This document shows positions 1 to 8,100 of a DNA stretch of 64,000 bases, in pieces. This DNA is from CAWJAP01 sp963834365 (lineage in GTDB: Bacteria; Acidobacteriota; Vicinamibacteria; Vicinamibacterales; Vicinamibacteraceae): NCBI GenBank assembly GCA_963834365.1, contig CAWIBS010000032.1, positions 372,001 to 436,000 on the forward strand, in the 5' to 3' direction. A program made the translations under genes and the position numbers. The stretch's first letter is position 1. Every line of letters starts with the position of its first letter. The notes under the pieces were generated by a model that made no database searches, was not told where the DNA came from, and saw nothing but the letters and a program-made list of their open reading frames with translations.

Positions 1-16
1 CTCCGGAGACCCGCCG

Positions 17-937
17 TTGCCGACACAGTCACGCCGCACGTTTCTCGAGCGCACTGCCGCGCTGTCTTGTGCGGCCGCGTTCGCGTCCCGCGCGACAACG
101 ATACGAGCCGCGGGCACGCCCAAGAAGGCCGTGCTCATCACCATGCTGCCCAAGGGGCCGTATCTCGATCGCTTCACCGCCGCCCGCGACGCCGGCTTCG
201 TCGGCGTCGAAATGCAGACGATGGCCGACCAGGCCGAGGCGGAGCAGGCGCGAGAGGCCGCCGAGCGCACGGGCGTCAAGATCCACTCCGTGATGAACTC
301 CGATCACTGGCGCTTCCCGCTCTCGAGCGCGGATCGCGAGGTGGTCGGCAAGAGCGTGGCCGGCATGGAGACCTCGCTGCGCAACGCCAAGCTATGGGGC
401 GCCGAGGTCGTGCTGCTCGTGCCCGCGGTCGTCAATCCGGAGACCTCCTACGCCGACGCCTGGAAGCGCTCGCAGCAGGTGATTCGCGAACGCCTCCTGC
501 CGCTCGCCACCGAGCTGAAGGTCGTCATCGGCGTCGAGGAGGTCTGGAACAAGTTCCTGCTCAGCCCGCTCGAGATGGCCAGGTACGTGGACGAGCTCGA
601 CTCGCCGTGGGTCCGCGCCTACTTCGACGTCGGCAATGTCGTCTTCTACGGCTATCCGCAGGACTGGATTCGCGCGCTCGGCAAGCGCATCGTCCGCCTG
701 CACCTCAAGGACTTCAGAGTCGATCGCGGCAAAGGCGTCTTCGAGTGGAAGAACCTGGGTGAGGGCGAGATCGACTGGATCGCGGTCCGCAAGGCCCTCT
801 CCGACATCGGGTACGACGGCTACATGACGACGGAAATCGCGGGCGGAGACCTTGCGTATCTCAAAGATGTCTCGGCCCGCATCGATCGGTTCCTCGCCGG
901 TGAGCGGCCTGTGGCCGCGCCCGGCTCCGGCGGCTGA
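17..937 (+). CDS. Tat-exported sugar phosphate isomerase/epimerase-like TIM-barrel protein
   Basis: A 306-residue protein of the xylose-isomerase-like TIM-barrel (AP endonuclease 2) superfamily, which includes sugar-phosphate isomerases and hydroxypyruvate isomerases. It starts at a TTG nine bases after a GGAG (positions 5-8). The N-terminus is a twin-arginine signal (R6-R7 in SRRTFLE, then an Ala-rich stretch to about residue 31), so it should be exported folded. Candidate metal and catalytic residues of the family are visible: Glu-Glu near 172, Asp in YFDVGN near 203, His in LHLKDF near 229 and Glu in TTEIAGG near 272. The substrate cannot be told from sequence. Such secreted copies are common next to Gfo/Idh/MocA genes in soil bacteria, but none is adjacent here. 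The left window edge hides whatever lies upstream. Confidence 0.85.
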   Translation: MPTQSRRTFLERTAALSCAAAFASRATTIRAAGTPKKAVLITMLPKGPYLDRFTAARDAGFVGVEMQTMADQAEAEQAREAAERTGVKIHSVMNSDHWRFPLSSADREVVGKSVAGMETSLRNAKLWGAEVVLLVPAVVNPETSYADAWKRSQQVIRERLLPLATELKVVIGVEEVWNKFLLSPLEMARYVDELDSPWVRAYFDVGNVVFYGYPQDWIRALGKRIVRLHLKDFRVDRGKGVFEWKNLGEGEIDWIAVRKALSDIGYDGYMTTEIAGGDLAYLKDVSARIDRFLAGERPVAAPGSGG

Positions 938-1015
938 CGCGACTGTGACGCGTGACGTCCGGACGACCGCACGCGCCCACGATTCGTGGCGCGGCACATC
1001 ACAGGGAGGCCAGGC

Positions 1016-1408
1016 ATGAGTCCGACACCCTCGCAGGATCTCAGGCAGAAGTACGGCGACCTGTCACAGGTCGCGTCGGAACTGGGCATTTCCAACCTGC
1101 AGATCGCCGAGCAGGGAGGGAAGATCCAGATCACCGGCAACGCGTCGTACCAACTCGGCAAAGACGAGTTCTGGAACAAGATCAAGGAGCACGCCGGTTA
1201 CGAGAACGAGGTGTCCGCGGACATCAAGGTCCAGAACACCGATCTGCACGGCCAGTACACCGTGAAGTCCGGTGATTCGCTCTCGAAGATCGCCAAGCAC
1301 ATCTACGGCGACGCGGGCAGCTACAACCGGATCTACGAGGCCAATCGGGACACCCTGAGCAATCCCGATCTCATCAAGCCGGGTCAGGTCCTGAAGATCC
1401 CGAAGTAG
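1016..1408 (+). CDS. BON-LysM protein, Kbp/YgaU-like
   Basis: A 130-residue protein with a BON-like N-terminal half (about residues 10-70) and one LysM domain at the C-terminus (about 79-130, starting GQYTVKSGDS and ending PGQVLKIPK). The order and length match Escherichia coli Kbp (YgaU), a soluble potassium-binding protein of about 149 residues. The start is the ATG at 1016, placed 6 bases after AGGGAGG (1003-1009). An in-frame upstream start at 986 lacks a ribosome site. There is no signal peptide, which fits the cytoplasmic Kbp family rather than a peptidoglycan-binding exported LysM protein. The family match is firm; a potassium role is inferred from the family only. Confidence 0.85.
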   Translation: MSPTPSQDLRQKYGDLSQVASELGISNLQIAEQGGKIQITGNASYQLGKDEFWNKIKEHAGYENEVSADIKVQNTDLHGQYTVKSGDSLSKIAKHIYGDAGSYNRIYEANRDTLSNPDLIKPGQVLKIPK

Positions 1409-1458
1409 ATCGCACCGGAGCAGATCAGGCTCACATCAGCTAGCTCAGTACCGCATGA

Positions 1459-1480
1459 CCCCGGGGCTGAAGCCCCGGGG
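1459..1480. repeat. Perfect REP-like hairpin between convergent genes
   Basis: A perfect inverted repeat with 10-base arms (CCCCGGGGCT / AGCCCCGGGG) around GA. It shares the GGCTGAAGCC core of the REP palindromes seen elsewhere in the window but has no GTAG foot. It lies between the ends of two convergent genes and could also act as a transcription end. There is no T-tract. Confidence 0.6.
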
Positions 1481-1508
1481 CCCCTCAGCGGCGTCCACTC
1501 GCCGGCGC

Positions 1509-2609
1509 CTATTGATCGACGTACAGAAACAGCAGGAAGACGATGAACGCCGCGAGCGCGACGAGGAAGATCTTCGTCCAGCTGAGCGGGTGCTCGCCCG
1601 CGAGGCGCCCCGTCGAGCCGTTGACGACCACCTGAAACGCCTTCGTGCCGTAGTTGTAGGCGACCAGCCAGATCGGCACGAGGATGTGCTTGAAGGTCTG
1701 GGCCGAGTAGTCGCCCTGGACACGCAGGTTGCGCTGGGTGTCGCCAGGCACCTGCTGTGAACAGAGCGCGTGCAGGCGATCGTCCATCGCCTTGCGGGCG
1801 CGATCGGCCGCAGCCACGAGATCGATCTGGTACTGCTCGACGACCCACCCCGACACGTAGCCGGCATCGTAGGGCACGACGGTGTGCGTCGGAAACGGCT
1901 CGACCTTGCGAAGCAGATCTTCGTGCACGCCCTTCGTCGCGGCGACGGGGTGATCGTCGAAGAAGTGCTCGAGCGATCCCGAGGCGCGCTCCCAGCGCAC
2001 TTTTCGCACGCGCTGCGTCTTGCCGCCCCGACTCACGGTCTCGTAGTAGTAGTAGCCCGCCTCGGCGTCCCACTTCGCCGCCACCCGCGCGTCGAAGGTC
2101 CAGTACGGAATATAGAGCCCGTGGACCCGGTCGGTCATCGCGGCGGACCTCAGACGGTTGGGCGCGAACCACCGGCTCCCGTACCACCGGCGCACGCTCT
2201 CCCGGACCACCGACTCGGCGATCGCGAACGGCAGGACGCTCTCCGGCACGATGGGTGCTCGCGCCGATGTCTGCGGGATGATCTTCGGCGAGCCGCAGAA
2301 CTCGCAGTTCTGGGCGACGCGCGTCGGGTCGAAGAGCGAGATGGCCTTGCAGCTCTGACACTGCACCGAGGCGCGGTCCGCATCCCAGCCCTTGCGATCG
2401 TCTGGCAGCTCCCGCAGCGCCGCCACGAGATCGTGCTCCTTGACCAGGCTGCCGTCAGAGGCGAGCGTGGCCGGCGAGACCGTCCCGCAGTAAGGACAGA
2501 CGAGTGCCTGCCGGCCTGGATTCCAGTTGGCCATCGCCCCGCAGGCCGGGCAGGGATGACGCTCGAGTGCGGTGATGTCGGACATGCCGGAGGGCGCTTC
2601 GGCGGCCAT
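1509..2609 (-). CDS. Zinc-ribbon protein with C-terminal membrane anchor (YdjG-like)
   Basis: About 366 residues. Two zinc ribbons at the N-terminus: CPACG and CPYCG near residues 20 and 38, then CQSC and CEFC near 85-105. A middle domain rich in aromatic residues follows, and a C-terminal membrane segment (about 340-362, FLVALAAFIVFLLFLYV). It stands directly downstream of an SPFH/excisionase-type gene. The pair resembles Bacillus subtilis YdjG-YdjI, which sit with a PspA homologue in a membrane-stress operon; no PspA gene is seen here. Start is uncertain: ATG at 2609 or ATG at 2585. The reading frame stays open upstream into a heptamer repeat, adding the repeat-derived residues TKDQRPKTKDV, which I exclude. 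Function beyond a membrane-associated partner of the SPFH protein is unknown. Confidence 0.75.
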   Translation of the reverse strand: MAAEAPSGMSDITALERHPCPACGAMANWNPGRQALVCPYCGTVSPATLASDGSLVKEHDLVAALRELPDDRKGWDADRASVQCQSCKAISLFDPTRVAQNCEFCGSPKIIPQTSARAPIVPESVLPFAIAESVVRESVRRWYGSRWFAPNRLRSAAMTDRVHGLYIPYWTFDARVAAKWDAEAGYYYYETVSRGGKTQRVRKVRWERASGSLEHFFDDHPVAATKGVHEDLLRKVEPFPTHTVVPYDAGYVSGWVVEQYQIDLVAAADRARKAMDDRLHALCSQQVPGDTQRNLRVQGDYSAQTFKHILVPIWLVAYNYGTKAFQVVVNGSTGRLAGEHPLSWTKIFLVALAAFIVFLLFLYVDQ

Positions 2610-2746
2610 CACGTCTTTGGTCTTTGGTCTCTGGTCTTTGGTCACTCAGTCTTCAGGCGTCGAAGATTTCGAGCTCCGACACCAAAGACCAAGACTGAAG
2701 ACCGACCGAAGACCCTGGACCAAAGACCCAAGACCAACGACCGAAA
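2610..2746. repeat. Heptamer array, inverted pair (TTTGGTC / GACCAAA)
   Basis: Positions 2613-2646 hold repeated CTTTGGT-type heptamers and 2677-2743 the complementary ACCAAAG/ACCGAAG type, so the two halves can pair as a long hairpin. It fills the whole spacer between two codirectional minus-strand genes and abuts the start codon of the downstream one, leaving no clear ribosome site. Confidence 0.75.
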
Positions 2747-3808
2747 TCAGTGCTTGAGGAACTCCTCCAACGCCCCGCGTGTGACGCGAAACGCGGCGCC
2801 GATCTTCTTGGCCTTCAGATCGCCGGACTGGATGCTGGACAGCACGTCGGCCTCGGTCACGCCCAGGGTGTTGGCGACGTCGGACGGCGTGAGAAGCTCG
2901 GGCAGCGACGAGGCGGCGGCTGCGGGCGCGGCGGTGGTGGGCGAGCCGGCTGCGGCGGCCTGCAGGTTCTGTTGCTGGACGATCTGCTGCGCCATGGCGA
3001 GACCGACGGCGAGCTCCGTCGCGGCGCCGCCCGCGCTGCCGCCCTTCTCCATGCCCTGCGCCATCTGGTACTTCACGTAGTCGTTCAGGTTGCCGATCGC
3101 GCTCATGCTCGATCGCTTGTCGATCGCCGCTTCGACCTCCGGCGGCACCGAGGCGTTCTCGAGCGTGAAGCTGGCAATCTCGATCCCGTACTTCGACGTG
3201 ACGAACGGATTGATCAGCGGCAGCAGCGCTTCGCCCAGCTCCTGGTAGCGCGTCGCCAGATCGAGCACCGGGACCTTGGCCGTCGCCAGCGCGTCGCTGA
3301 AGACGCTGACGAGCCGCGATCGCATCGTGTCGCCGAATTCATCGAGCCGGAAGTTGTGGTCGGAGCCGGCCACCTCCTTCAGGAACAGCTTCGGATCGAC
3401 GATGCACATGTCGTAGGTGCCGAACGCCCGCACGCGGACGATGCCGAAGTCCGCATCGCGCACCATGATCGGGTTCGACGTGCCCCATTTGTTGCCCGTG
3501 AAGAGCCGCGTGGTGAGGTAGTAGACGTCGGCCTTGAACGGCGACTCGAAGGCGTACTTCCACGATTTGAGGTTGGTCAGGATCGGGATGTTGTCGGTGG
3601 TCAACGTGTGCTTGCCGGGACCGAACGTGTCGCCGAACTCGCCGAGGTAGACGAACTGCACCACCTGCGATTCGCGCACGATGAGCTGTGCCCCGTTCTT
3701 GATCTCCTTGTCATCGTCCGGAAAGCGGTAGGACAGCGTGTCGCGGGAATCGTCGGTCCACTCGATGATGTCGATGAACTGCCGCTTCAGAAAATCCATC
3801 AGAGCCAT
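2747..3808 (-). CDS. SPFH-domain protein with C-terminal excisionase-type HTH (YdjI-like)
   Basis: A 353-residue protein. Residues about 1-210 form an SPFH/virion-core-like domain (starting FLKRQFIDIIEWTDD, then VYLGEFGDTFGPGKHTL). A linker rich in Ala and Gln follows (about 225-290), and the last 50 residues read as a MerR/excisionase-like DNA-binding fold (LLTPSDVANTLGVTEADVLSSI). The start is ATG at 3808, preceded by AAGGAG at 7 bases. Related proteins are annotated SPFH domain-Excisionase family and in Bacillus the YdjI homologue belongs to a PspA membrane-stress operon. The downstream zinc-ribbon gene is the usual partner. I infer a membrane scaffold role; DNA binding by the C-terminal domain is unproven and it may instead bind the partner or itself. 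Confidence 0.85.
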   Translation of the reverse strand: MALMDFLKRQFIDIIEWTDDSRDTLSYRFPDDDKEIKNGAQLIVRESQVVQFVYLGEFGDTFGPGKHTLTTDNIPILTNLKSWKYAFESPFKADVYYLTTRLFTGNKWGTSNPIMVRDADFGIVRVRAFGTYDMCIVDPKLFLKEVAGSDHNFRLDEFGDTMRSRLVSVFSDALATAKVPVLDLATRYQELGEALLPLINPFVTSKYGIEIASFTLENASVPPEVEAAIDKRSSMSAIGNLNDYVKYQMAQGMEKGGSAGGAATELAVGLAMAQQIVQQQNLQAAAAGSPTTAAPAAAASSLPELLTPSDVANTLGVTEADVLSSIQSGDLKAKKIGAAFRVTRGALEEFLKH

Positions 3809-4517
3809 ACCGCCACTCCTTGTGTTGCGCCTGCGCCACGCCGCCACCGGCGCCGACCCGCGCCTCCGGGGACGTCATTCTATCCGCAAGGTGGTGGTCC
3901 GGCTGAAGCCGGACACGACGAGTGAAGTCGACGAAGAAGAGGGCGAGTCCGGCTGCCGCCAGCGTGCCCAGGCGGGCGCGCGCGTTGAGCGGTCTCACAA
4001 ACGAGATCGGCGAGGCCAGGTGCGTACGGCTGCCTTGGTCGCGTCGGTCGCGCGTGAGATTGAAGGCGACGGCGTGCAGCAACGCGCTCGTCCACGATGA
4101 GCAGCCGTCGTGGTCCCGGACGAAGATCGTCGGTGGTGCCAGACACCGTGACCCCGCGGCGAGGGGTCGTCCACCTTGGCGCAATGGCGAATCAGGCTCG
4201 TGCCGCCGCAATCGTCCGGCGGCAGGTCCGAAGCTCGACCGTCGGCGGCTCGTCCCGGCCGTCCAGCTTCGGTGTAGCCTTGGAGGCGCATGCCGCACTC
4301 ACCATCGCGACGCATGCGGCAGAGTAACCAGCTCCTTGTGACCGCGCACTATACTTGAGCCTGACTCCTCCACCGTTCCGGCGTCGTTTGCCCTCAGACG
4401 CAGCAATTGTCCTGTCGGATTGTCGTCACGCGTATGACTGGACCCGAGATCCAGAAAGTGGCGGGATCCTTGCAAGTTGCAGCGAATGCCGGTGCGAGCC
4501 AGGGACAGGAGTTCACA
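3809..4517. other. Intergenic region without a convincing gene
   Basis: About 700 bases between divergent genes. Open frames exist on both strands but show no recognisable domain, no ribosome site and composition typical of GC-rich shadow frames. A REP palindrome lies at 3898-3918. The part just before 4518 carries the ribosome site of the next gene. Promoters for both flanking genes are expected here, but no clear -10/-35 was identified. Confidence 0.6.
3898..3918. repeat. REP palindrome, type a (degenerate foot)
   Basis: The 16-base palindrome TCCGGCTGAAGCCGGA at 3898-3913 is followed by CACGACG instead of the CACTACG seen in other copies, so the GTAG/CTAC foot is mutated. Confidence 0.75.
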
Positions 4518-5147
4518 ATGCGCTCAGTGCCCCGTCCATGGAGGTTGATGACATCGAGCCCCGGGGTGGCCACGCCACGCCATCGCGTGGCAGCTGGTGC
4601 GCGGTTGATGGTGTGCCTGACGGTCGTCGCGGGCGTGGCCAGCGCCGCCGCGCAGGAGGTGAATCCTCGCGCCCAGGCGATATTCGAGTTCCAGAAACGA
4701 GTCGCGGACTACGTGTCGCTCCACAAACGCGAGGCGGGCCGCAATCCGCGGCTCAAGGAAACCGCTTCGCCGCAGCAGATCGCGGCGCGCGAGAAGCAGC
4801 TCGGTGAAGCGATCCGGGCGGCACGTGCAGGCGCCAAGGCCGGCGATCTGTTCGAGCCCGTGGCCGGCATCATCCGGGAGATCGTCGCGCAGGACTTGGC
4901 CAAGCGGTCGGCTGCCGAGCGAAAGGCACTCAAGACCGAGGTACCGAAACCGATGCGGGTGCGGCCGAACACCGTCTATCCGACGAAGCAGCCTCTCGCC
5001 ACGTCGCCGCCGGCCCTCATCGAAGCGCTGCCGCGCCTTCCCGACGAGCTCGAGTACCGATTCCTGAGCCGTCACCTCATCCTCCGTGACGTGAAGGCGA
5101 ATATCATCGTCGACGTCCTGAGGGACGTGGTTCCCCGCCCATCGTGA
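4518..5147 (+). CDS. Secreted protein of unknown function, coupled to a phosphatase
   Basis: A 209-residue protein that I do not recognise. The ATG at 4518 follows AGGAG (4507-4511) at 6 bases. The N-terminus carries a long basic region, a hydrophobic stretch (about residues 30-45, LMVCLTVVAGVASAA) and a likely cleavage after AAA, so it is exported. The mature part is charged and helical, with no cysteines in it and no known motif. Its stop overlaps the GTG start of the metallophosphatase by 4 bases (GTGA), so the two are probably translated together and may act together in the periplasm. Confidence 0.7.
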   Translation: MRSVPRPWRLMTSSPGVATPRHRVAAGARLMVCLTVVAGVASAAAQEVNPRAQAIFEFQKRVADYVSLHKREAGRNPRLKETASPQQIAAREKQLGEAIRAARAGAKAGDLFEPVAGIIREIVAQDLAKRSAAERKALKTEVPKPMRVRPNTVYPTKQPLATSPPALIEALPRLPDELEYRFLSRHLILRDVKANIIVDVLRDVVPRPS

Positions 5148-6094
5148 ATCGCATGCGCGTCCGTCCGCCGGTTGCCCTTTCGTGGGTCGTCGCCTCGCTG
5201 CTGACCCTCACGGCCCCCACCCCCAGGCTGGTCGTCGTCGCGGCGCAGGCGCCGGCGCGAGCCAGCGAGAGCGTCCAGCCGGACGTCCATGCGCTGCCGA
5301 ACGCGAAGGACTCGGTGAAGTTCGGCGTGATCGGAGATTCGGGGACCGGTGATCGGCCGCAATATCAGGTGGCCGAGCGGCTCGCCGAGGCCTGGAAGCA
5401 ATTCCCGTTCACGTTCGTGATCATGCTCGGCGACAACCTGTACGGGTCGGAGCGTCCGCAGGACTACGCGGACAAGTTCGAGAAGCCCTACTCGCTCCTG
5501 CTCCAGGGAGGCGTGAAATTTTACGCGTCACTGGGGAATCATGACGACCCCAACCAGCGGTACTACAAGCAGTTCAACATGGACGGCAAGCGGCACTACA
5601 CCTTCAAGGTGGGTCCGGTGCGGTTCTTCGTCCTCGACAGCAACTACCTGGATCAGGATCAGATCGCCTGGCTCGAACGGGAGCTGAGCGGATCGCGCGA
5701 CGACTGGAAGATCAGCTACTTCCACCATCCGCTCTATTCATCCGGGGAACGTCATGGATCGGAGCTCGATCTCCGCATGCGGCTCGAGCCGCTGTTCAAG
5801 CGCTACGGCGTCAGCGCGGTGTTCGCCGGGCACGAGCACTTCTACGAACGCATCAAGCCCCAGCACGGCATCGCCCATTTCACCAGCGGGGGCGCGGCCA
5901 AGCTCCGCTCCGGCAACATCCGGGTGAACAGCCCGCTGACGGCGAAGGGCTTCGACACGGATCGCTCGTTCATGCTGGTCGAGATCGTCGACGACGAGCT
6001 GCACTTCCAGGCCATTTCGCGTGCGGGGACCGTGGTCGATTCGGGTGTGTCGCCGCGCGTGGTTCGCGAGGCCGAACCGTCGAGCCAACGCTGA
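5144..6094 (+). CDS. Secreted calcineurin-like metallophosphatase
   Basis: A 316-residue exported phosphatase of the purple acid phosphatase/tartrate-resistant acid phosphatase type. The five metal-binding blocks are all present in order: GDSG near residue 65, GDNLYG near 96, GNHDD near 130, the His of FHHP near 192 and GHEHFYE near 228. A signal peptide occupies about residues 1-36 (LSWVVASLLTLTAPTPRL). Starts are GTG at 5144, overlapping the previous stop, or ATG at 5153. The substrate is a phosphomonoester or diester by family; the spacing of the blocks favours a monoester. Coupling to the upstream secreted protein suggests a joint periplasmic role. Confidence 0.88.
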   Translation: MNRMRVRPPVALSWVVASLLTLTAPTPRLVVVAAQAPARASESVQPDVHALPNAKDSVKFGVIGDSGTGDRPQYQVAERLAEAWKQFPFTFVIMLGDNLYGSERPQDYADKFEKPYSLLLQGGVKFYASLGNHDDPNQRYYKQFNMDGKRHYTFKVGPVRFFVLDSNYLDQDQIAWLERELSGSRDDWKISYFHHPLYSSGERHGSELDLRMRLEPLFKRYGVSAVFAGHEHFYERIKPQHGIAHFTSGGAAKLRSGNIRVNSPLTAKGFDTDRSFMLVEIVDDELHFQAISRAGTVVDSGVSPRVVREAEPSSQR

Positions 6095-6114
6095 GCGTGC
6101 GGCGTGACCACCGT

Positions 6115-7370
6115 TCATGGCGCGTGGTGCACGCGGGCCGCGGCGCCCAGCCCCGCGAGCCGGCCGGTGGCCCACGCCCACGCGAAGTTGTGGCCGCCGA
6201 TCGGGCCGAACGCGTCGAGCAGCTCCCCGCACAGGAACAGGCCCGGACACCGACGACTCTCGAGGGTCCGTGGGTCCACCTCGTCGAGCGCGACACCGCC
6301 GCCGGTGACTTCGGCCTTCCGGTAGCCTTCGTCGCCCGTCCAGGGCAGGCGGTAGGCGCAGAGCCGTTCGACGAGCCGCCGGCGATCGTCACGGCGGAGC
6401 GACGCCGAGGGCCTGCCCGCGCTCGATGCCCGCCTCGTCCATCAGCATCTCGGCAAGTCGTCCGGGCAGCGCGCCTCGGAGCCTCGTGATCACCAGGCCG
6501 TCCCCCGTCCTCAGCGCCGCCTCGCACTCGGCCTCGCCGTCCGCGGTCCACTGGACCAGCAGTTGCGGCGGTGCGGTGTGTCCGCGTCGCGCCGCGAGAT
6601 GCGACACGTTCAACACCGCGGGCCCGCTGTAGCCGCGATGGGTGAACAGGAAACCGCCGGTCTCGCTCATCCGCCCGCCGGCCGCGCGAATGGTGACGGT
6701 CCGCGAGATGCCGGCAAGGCCGGCGTGCACGGCTGGCGAGGCGGTGAGCGGAGTGAGGGCGGGGTAGAGCGGGTGCACGACGTGGCCGAGCCGCTGGAGC
6801 GCACGAAGCCCGCCGCCGTCGCTCCCCGTTTGCGGCACTGACAGTCCGCCCGTGGCCACGACGATGGCGGGCGCGGAAACCAGGGTCTCATCCGCGAGAC
6901 GCACGGACCAGGAGCCGGCCGGCATGGATGCCGGCACGAGATCGATCGCCTGCGCATCGAACCTGAACGTGGCACCGAGGGTCCGGGCGCAGGTGACGAG
7001 TCGATCGCGGACGTCGCGCGCGCGGTTCGACACTGGGAACAGCTTCCCCGTCTCGGGCTCGAGCGCGAGCGGGATGTCGAGGTCGTGCTCGAAGAAGCGC
7101 CGCTGTTCGGTCGAGCGGCCACGACCGCAGCAGGTTGCGCAGGGTGTTCGGCGACGAGTCGGTCACGAACCGCTGCGGGGCGAGGCTGGAGGGCAGGACG
7201 TTGCAGCGCCCGCCGCCGCTGATCAGGATCTTGCGCCCGCCGTCACTGGTGCGTTCGAGGACGAGGACGCGCCGCCCCGCCCGCGCCGCGACGATCGCGG
7301 CCATCAGTCCCGCCGCGCCGGCCCCGACGACGACGACCTCGGGATCGACCCGAATGCTGATTCTTGCCAC
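6115..7370 (-). CDS. FAD-dependent oxidoreductase, BaiN/HI0933 family (two frameshifts)
   Basis: Reassembled from three frames. The N-terminus has the FAD-binding GAGAAG motif, followed by GGGRCN. The middle reads FEHDLDIPLALEPETGKLFPVSNRA in two pieces and SVPQTGSDGGG. The C-terminus holds the family signature VTGGGV, CGELLDAFGPIGGHNF and ATGRLAG. Family members are flavoproteins of the NAD(P)/FAD-dependent (BaiN, formerly aminoacetone oxidase-like) group whose substrates are mostly unknown. Frame breaks lie near 7112 (an extra C after a GAC codon) and near 6400 (GTC followed by an extra G). All conserved motifs survive on both sides, so this looks like consensus error and not decay. The start is probably the GTG at 7370 and is uncertain. 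Confidence 0.8.
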
Positions 7371-7492
7371 CTTCGTGTCTGAAGTTAGCAGAACCTGCAA
7401 TCGGGGACTGTCCCCCACGGGGACGCGGTCGGGACGGGGGCGATTGACACGAGCAGCGCCGCTCACCGATCGTACGGACGCGGAGCGTGCCC

Positions 7493-8083
7493 ATGCGTCG
7501 ATACGCCGTCGCCATCCTGTTCGTCTTCCTGATTGCCGTGCCCCTGCGGGCCGAGCCGATCAAGCCGGGTGACCGGCAGCGCCTGCTCGCGCACCTCGAG
7601 ATGACCGAGCGCTGGCTGCTGCGCGAGCTCGACGGACTGTCGGTGGACCAGCTCAAGTTCCGGATGACGCCCGACAGCTGGAGCATCATGGACGTCGTCG
7701 AGCATCTCGCGATCGCGGAACCCCAATACTGGAAACAGCTGCAGGACTCGCTCAAGGTCCCCGCCGGGGAGATCAAGCCGCAGGCGACCGATGCGGGAAT
7801 CCTGTGGTACGGCATCGATCGCACGAACCGCACCCAGACCGGCGAGGCCCGGGTGCCGAAGGGGCGCTTCGAGACGATTGACGCCTCGCTGGCGGAGTTC
7901 CGCAAGTTGCGCGCGACGATGGGGGACTTCGCGAAGACGACGCAGGAGGATTTGCGCGGCCGGATGCTCCTCGAGGGCAACATGGACGTCTACCAGTGGT
8001 ATCTGATGATCTCGACGCACTCGCAGCGGCACCTGCTGCAGATCCAGGAGATCAAGGCGCACGCGGGGTATCCGAAGAAATAG
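7493..8083 (+). CDS. Secreted DinB-like protein
   Basis: A 196-residue protein with a signal peptide (residues 1-17, RRYAVAILFVFLIAVPLRA) and a DinB_2 four-helix domain. The helices carry the usual metal-binding histidines: one in VVEHLAIAE and two in STHSQRHLLQ near the C-terminus. CGGAG (7481-7485) stands 7 bases before ATG 7493; an in-frame GTG at 7487 is less likely. DinB-like proteins include metal-dependent thiol S-transferases, but exported copies are mostly uncharacterised and are common in acidobacteria. It is transcribed divergently from the flavoprotein and upstream of the esterase pair. Confidence 0.82.
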   Translation: MRRYAVAILFVFLIAVPLRAEPIKPGDRQRLLAHLEMTERWLLRELDGLSVDQLKFRMTPDSWSIMDVVEHLAIAEPQYWKQLQDSLKVPAGEIKPQATDAGILWYGIDRTNRTQTGEARVPKGRFETIDASLAEFRKLRATMGDFAKTTQEDLRGRMLLEGNMDVYQWYLMISTHSQRHLLQIQEIKAHAGYPKK

Positions 8084-8100
8084 CTGCTACCCTTGCGTCG

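Noticed and set aside
3922..4341. Possible gene in the spacer before the phosphatase operon
   Set aside because: No ribosome site, no domain, Arg-rich composition, overlaps a REP element.
6115..7370. True pseudogene status for the frameshifted flavoprotein and other broken genes
   Set aside because: All conserved motifs are kept on both sides of each break, and the breaks follow the third-position doublet or homopolymer pattern seen across the window.
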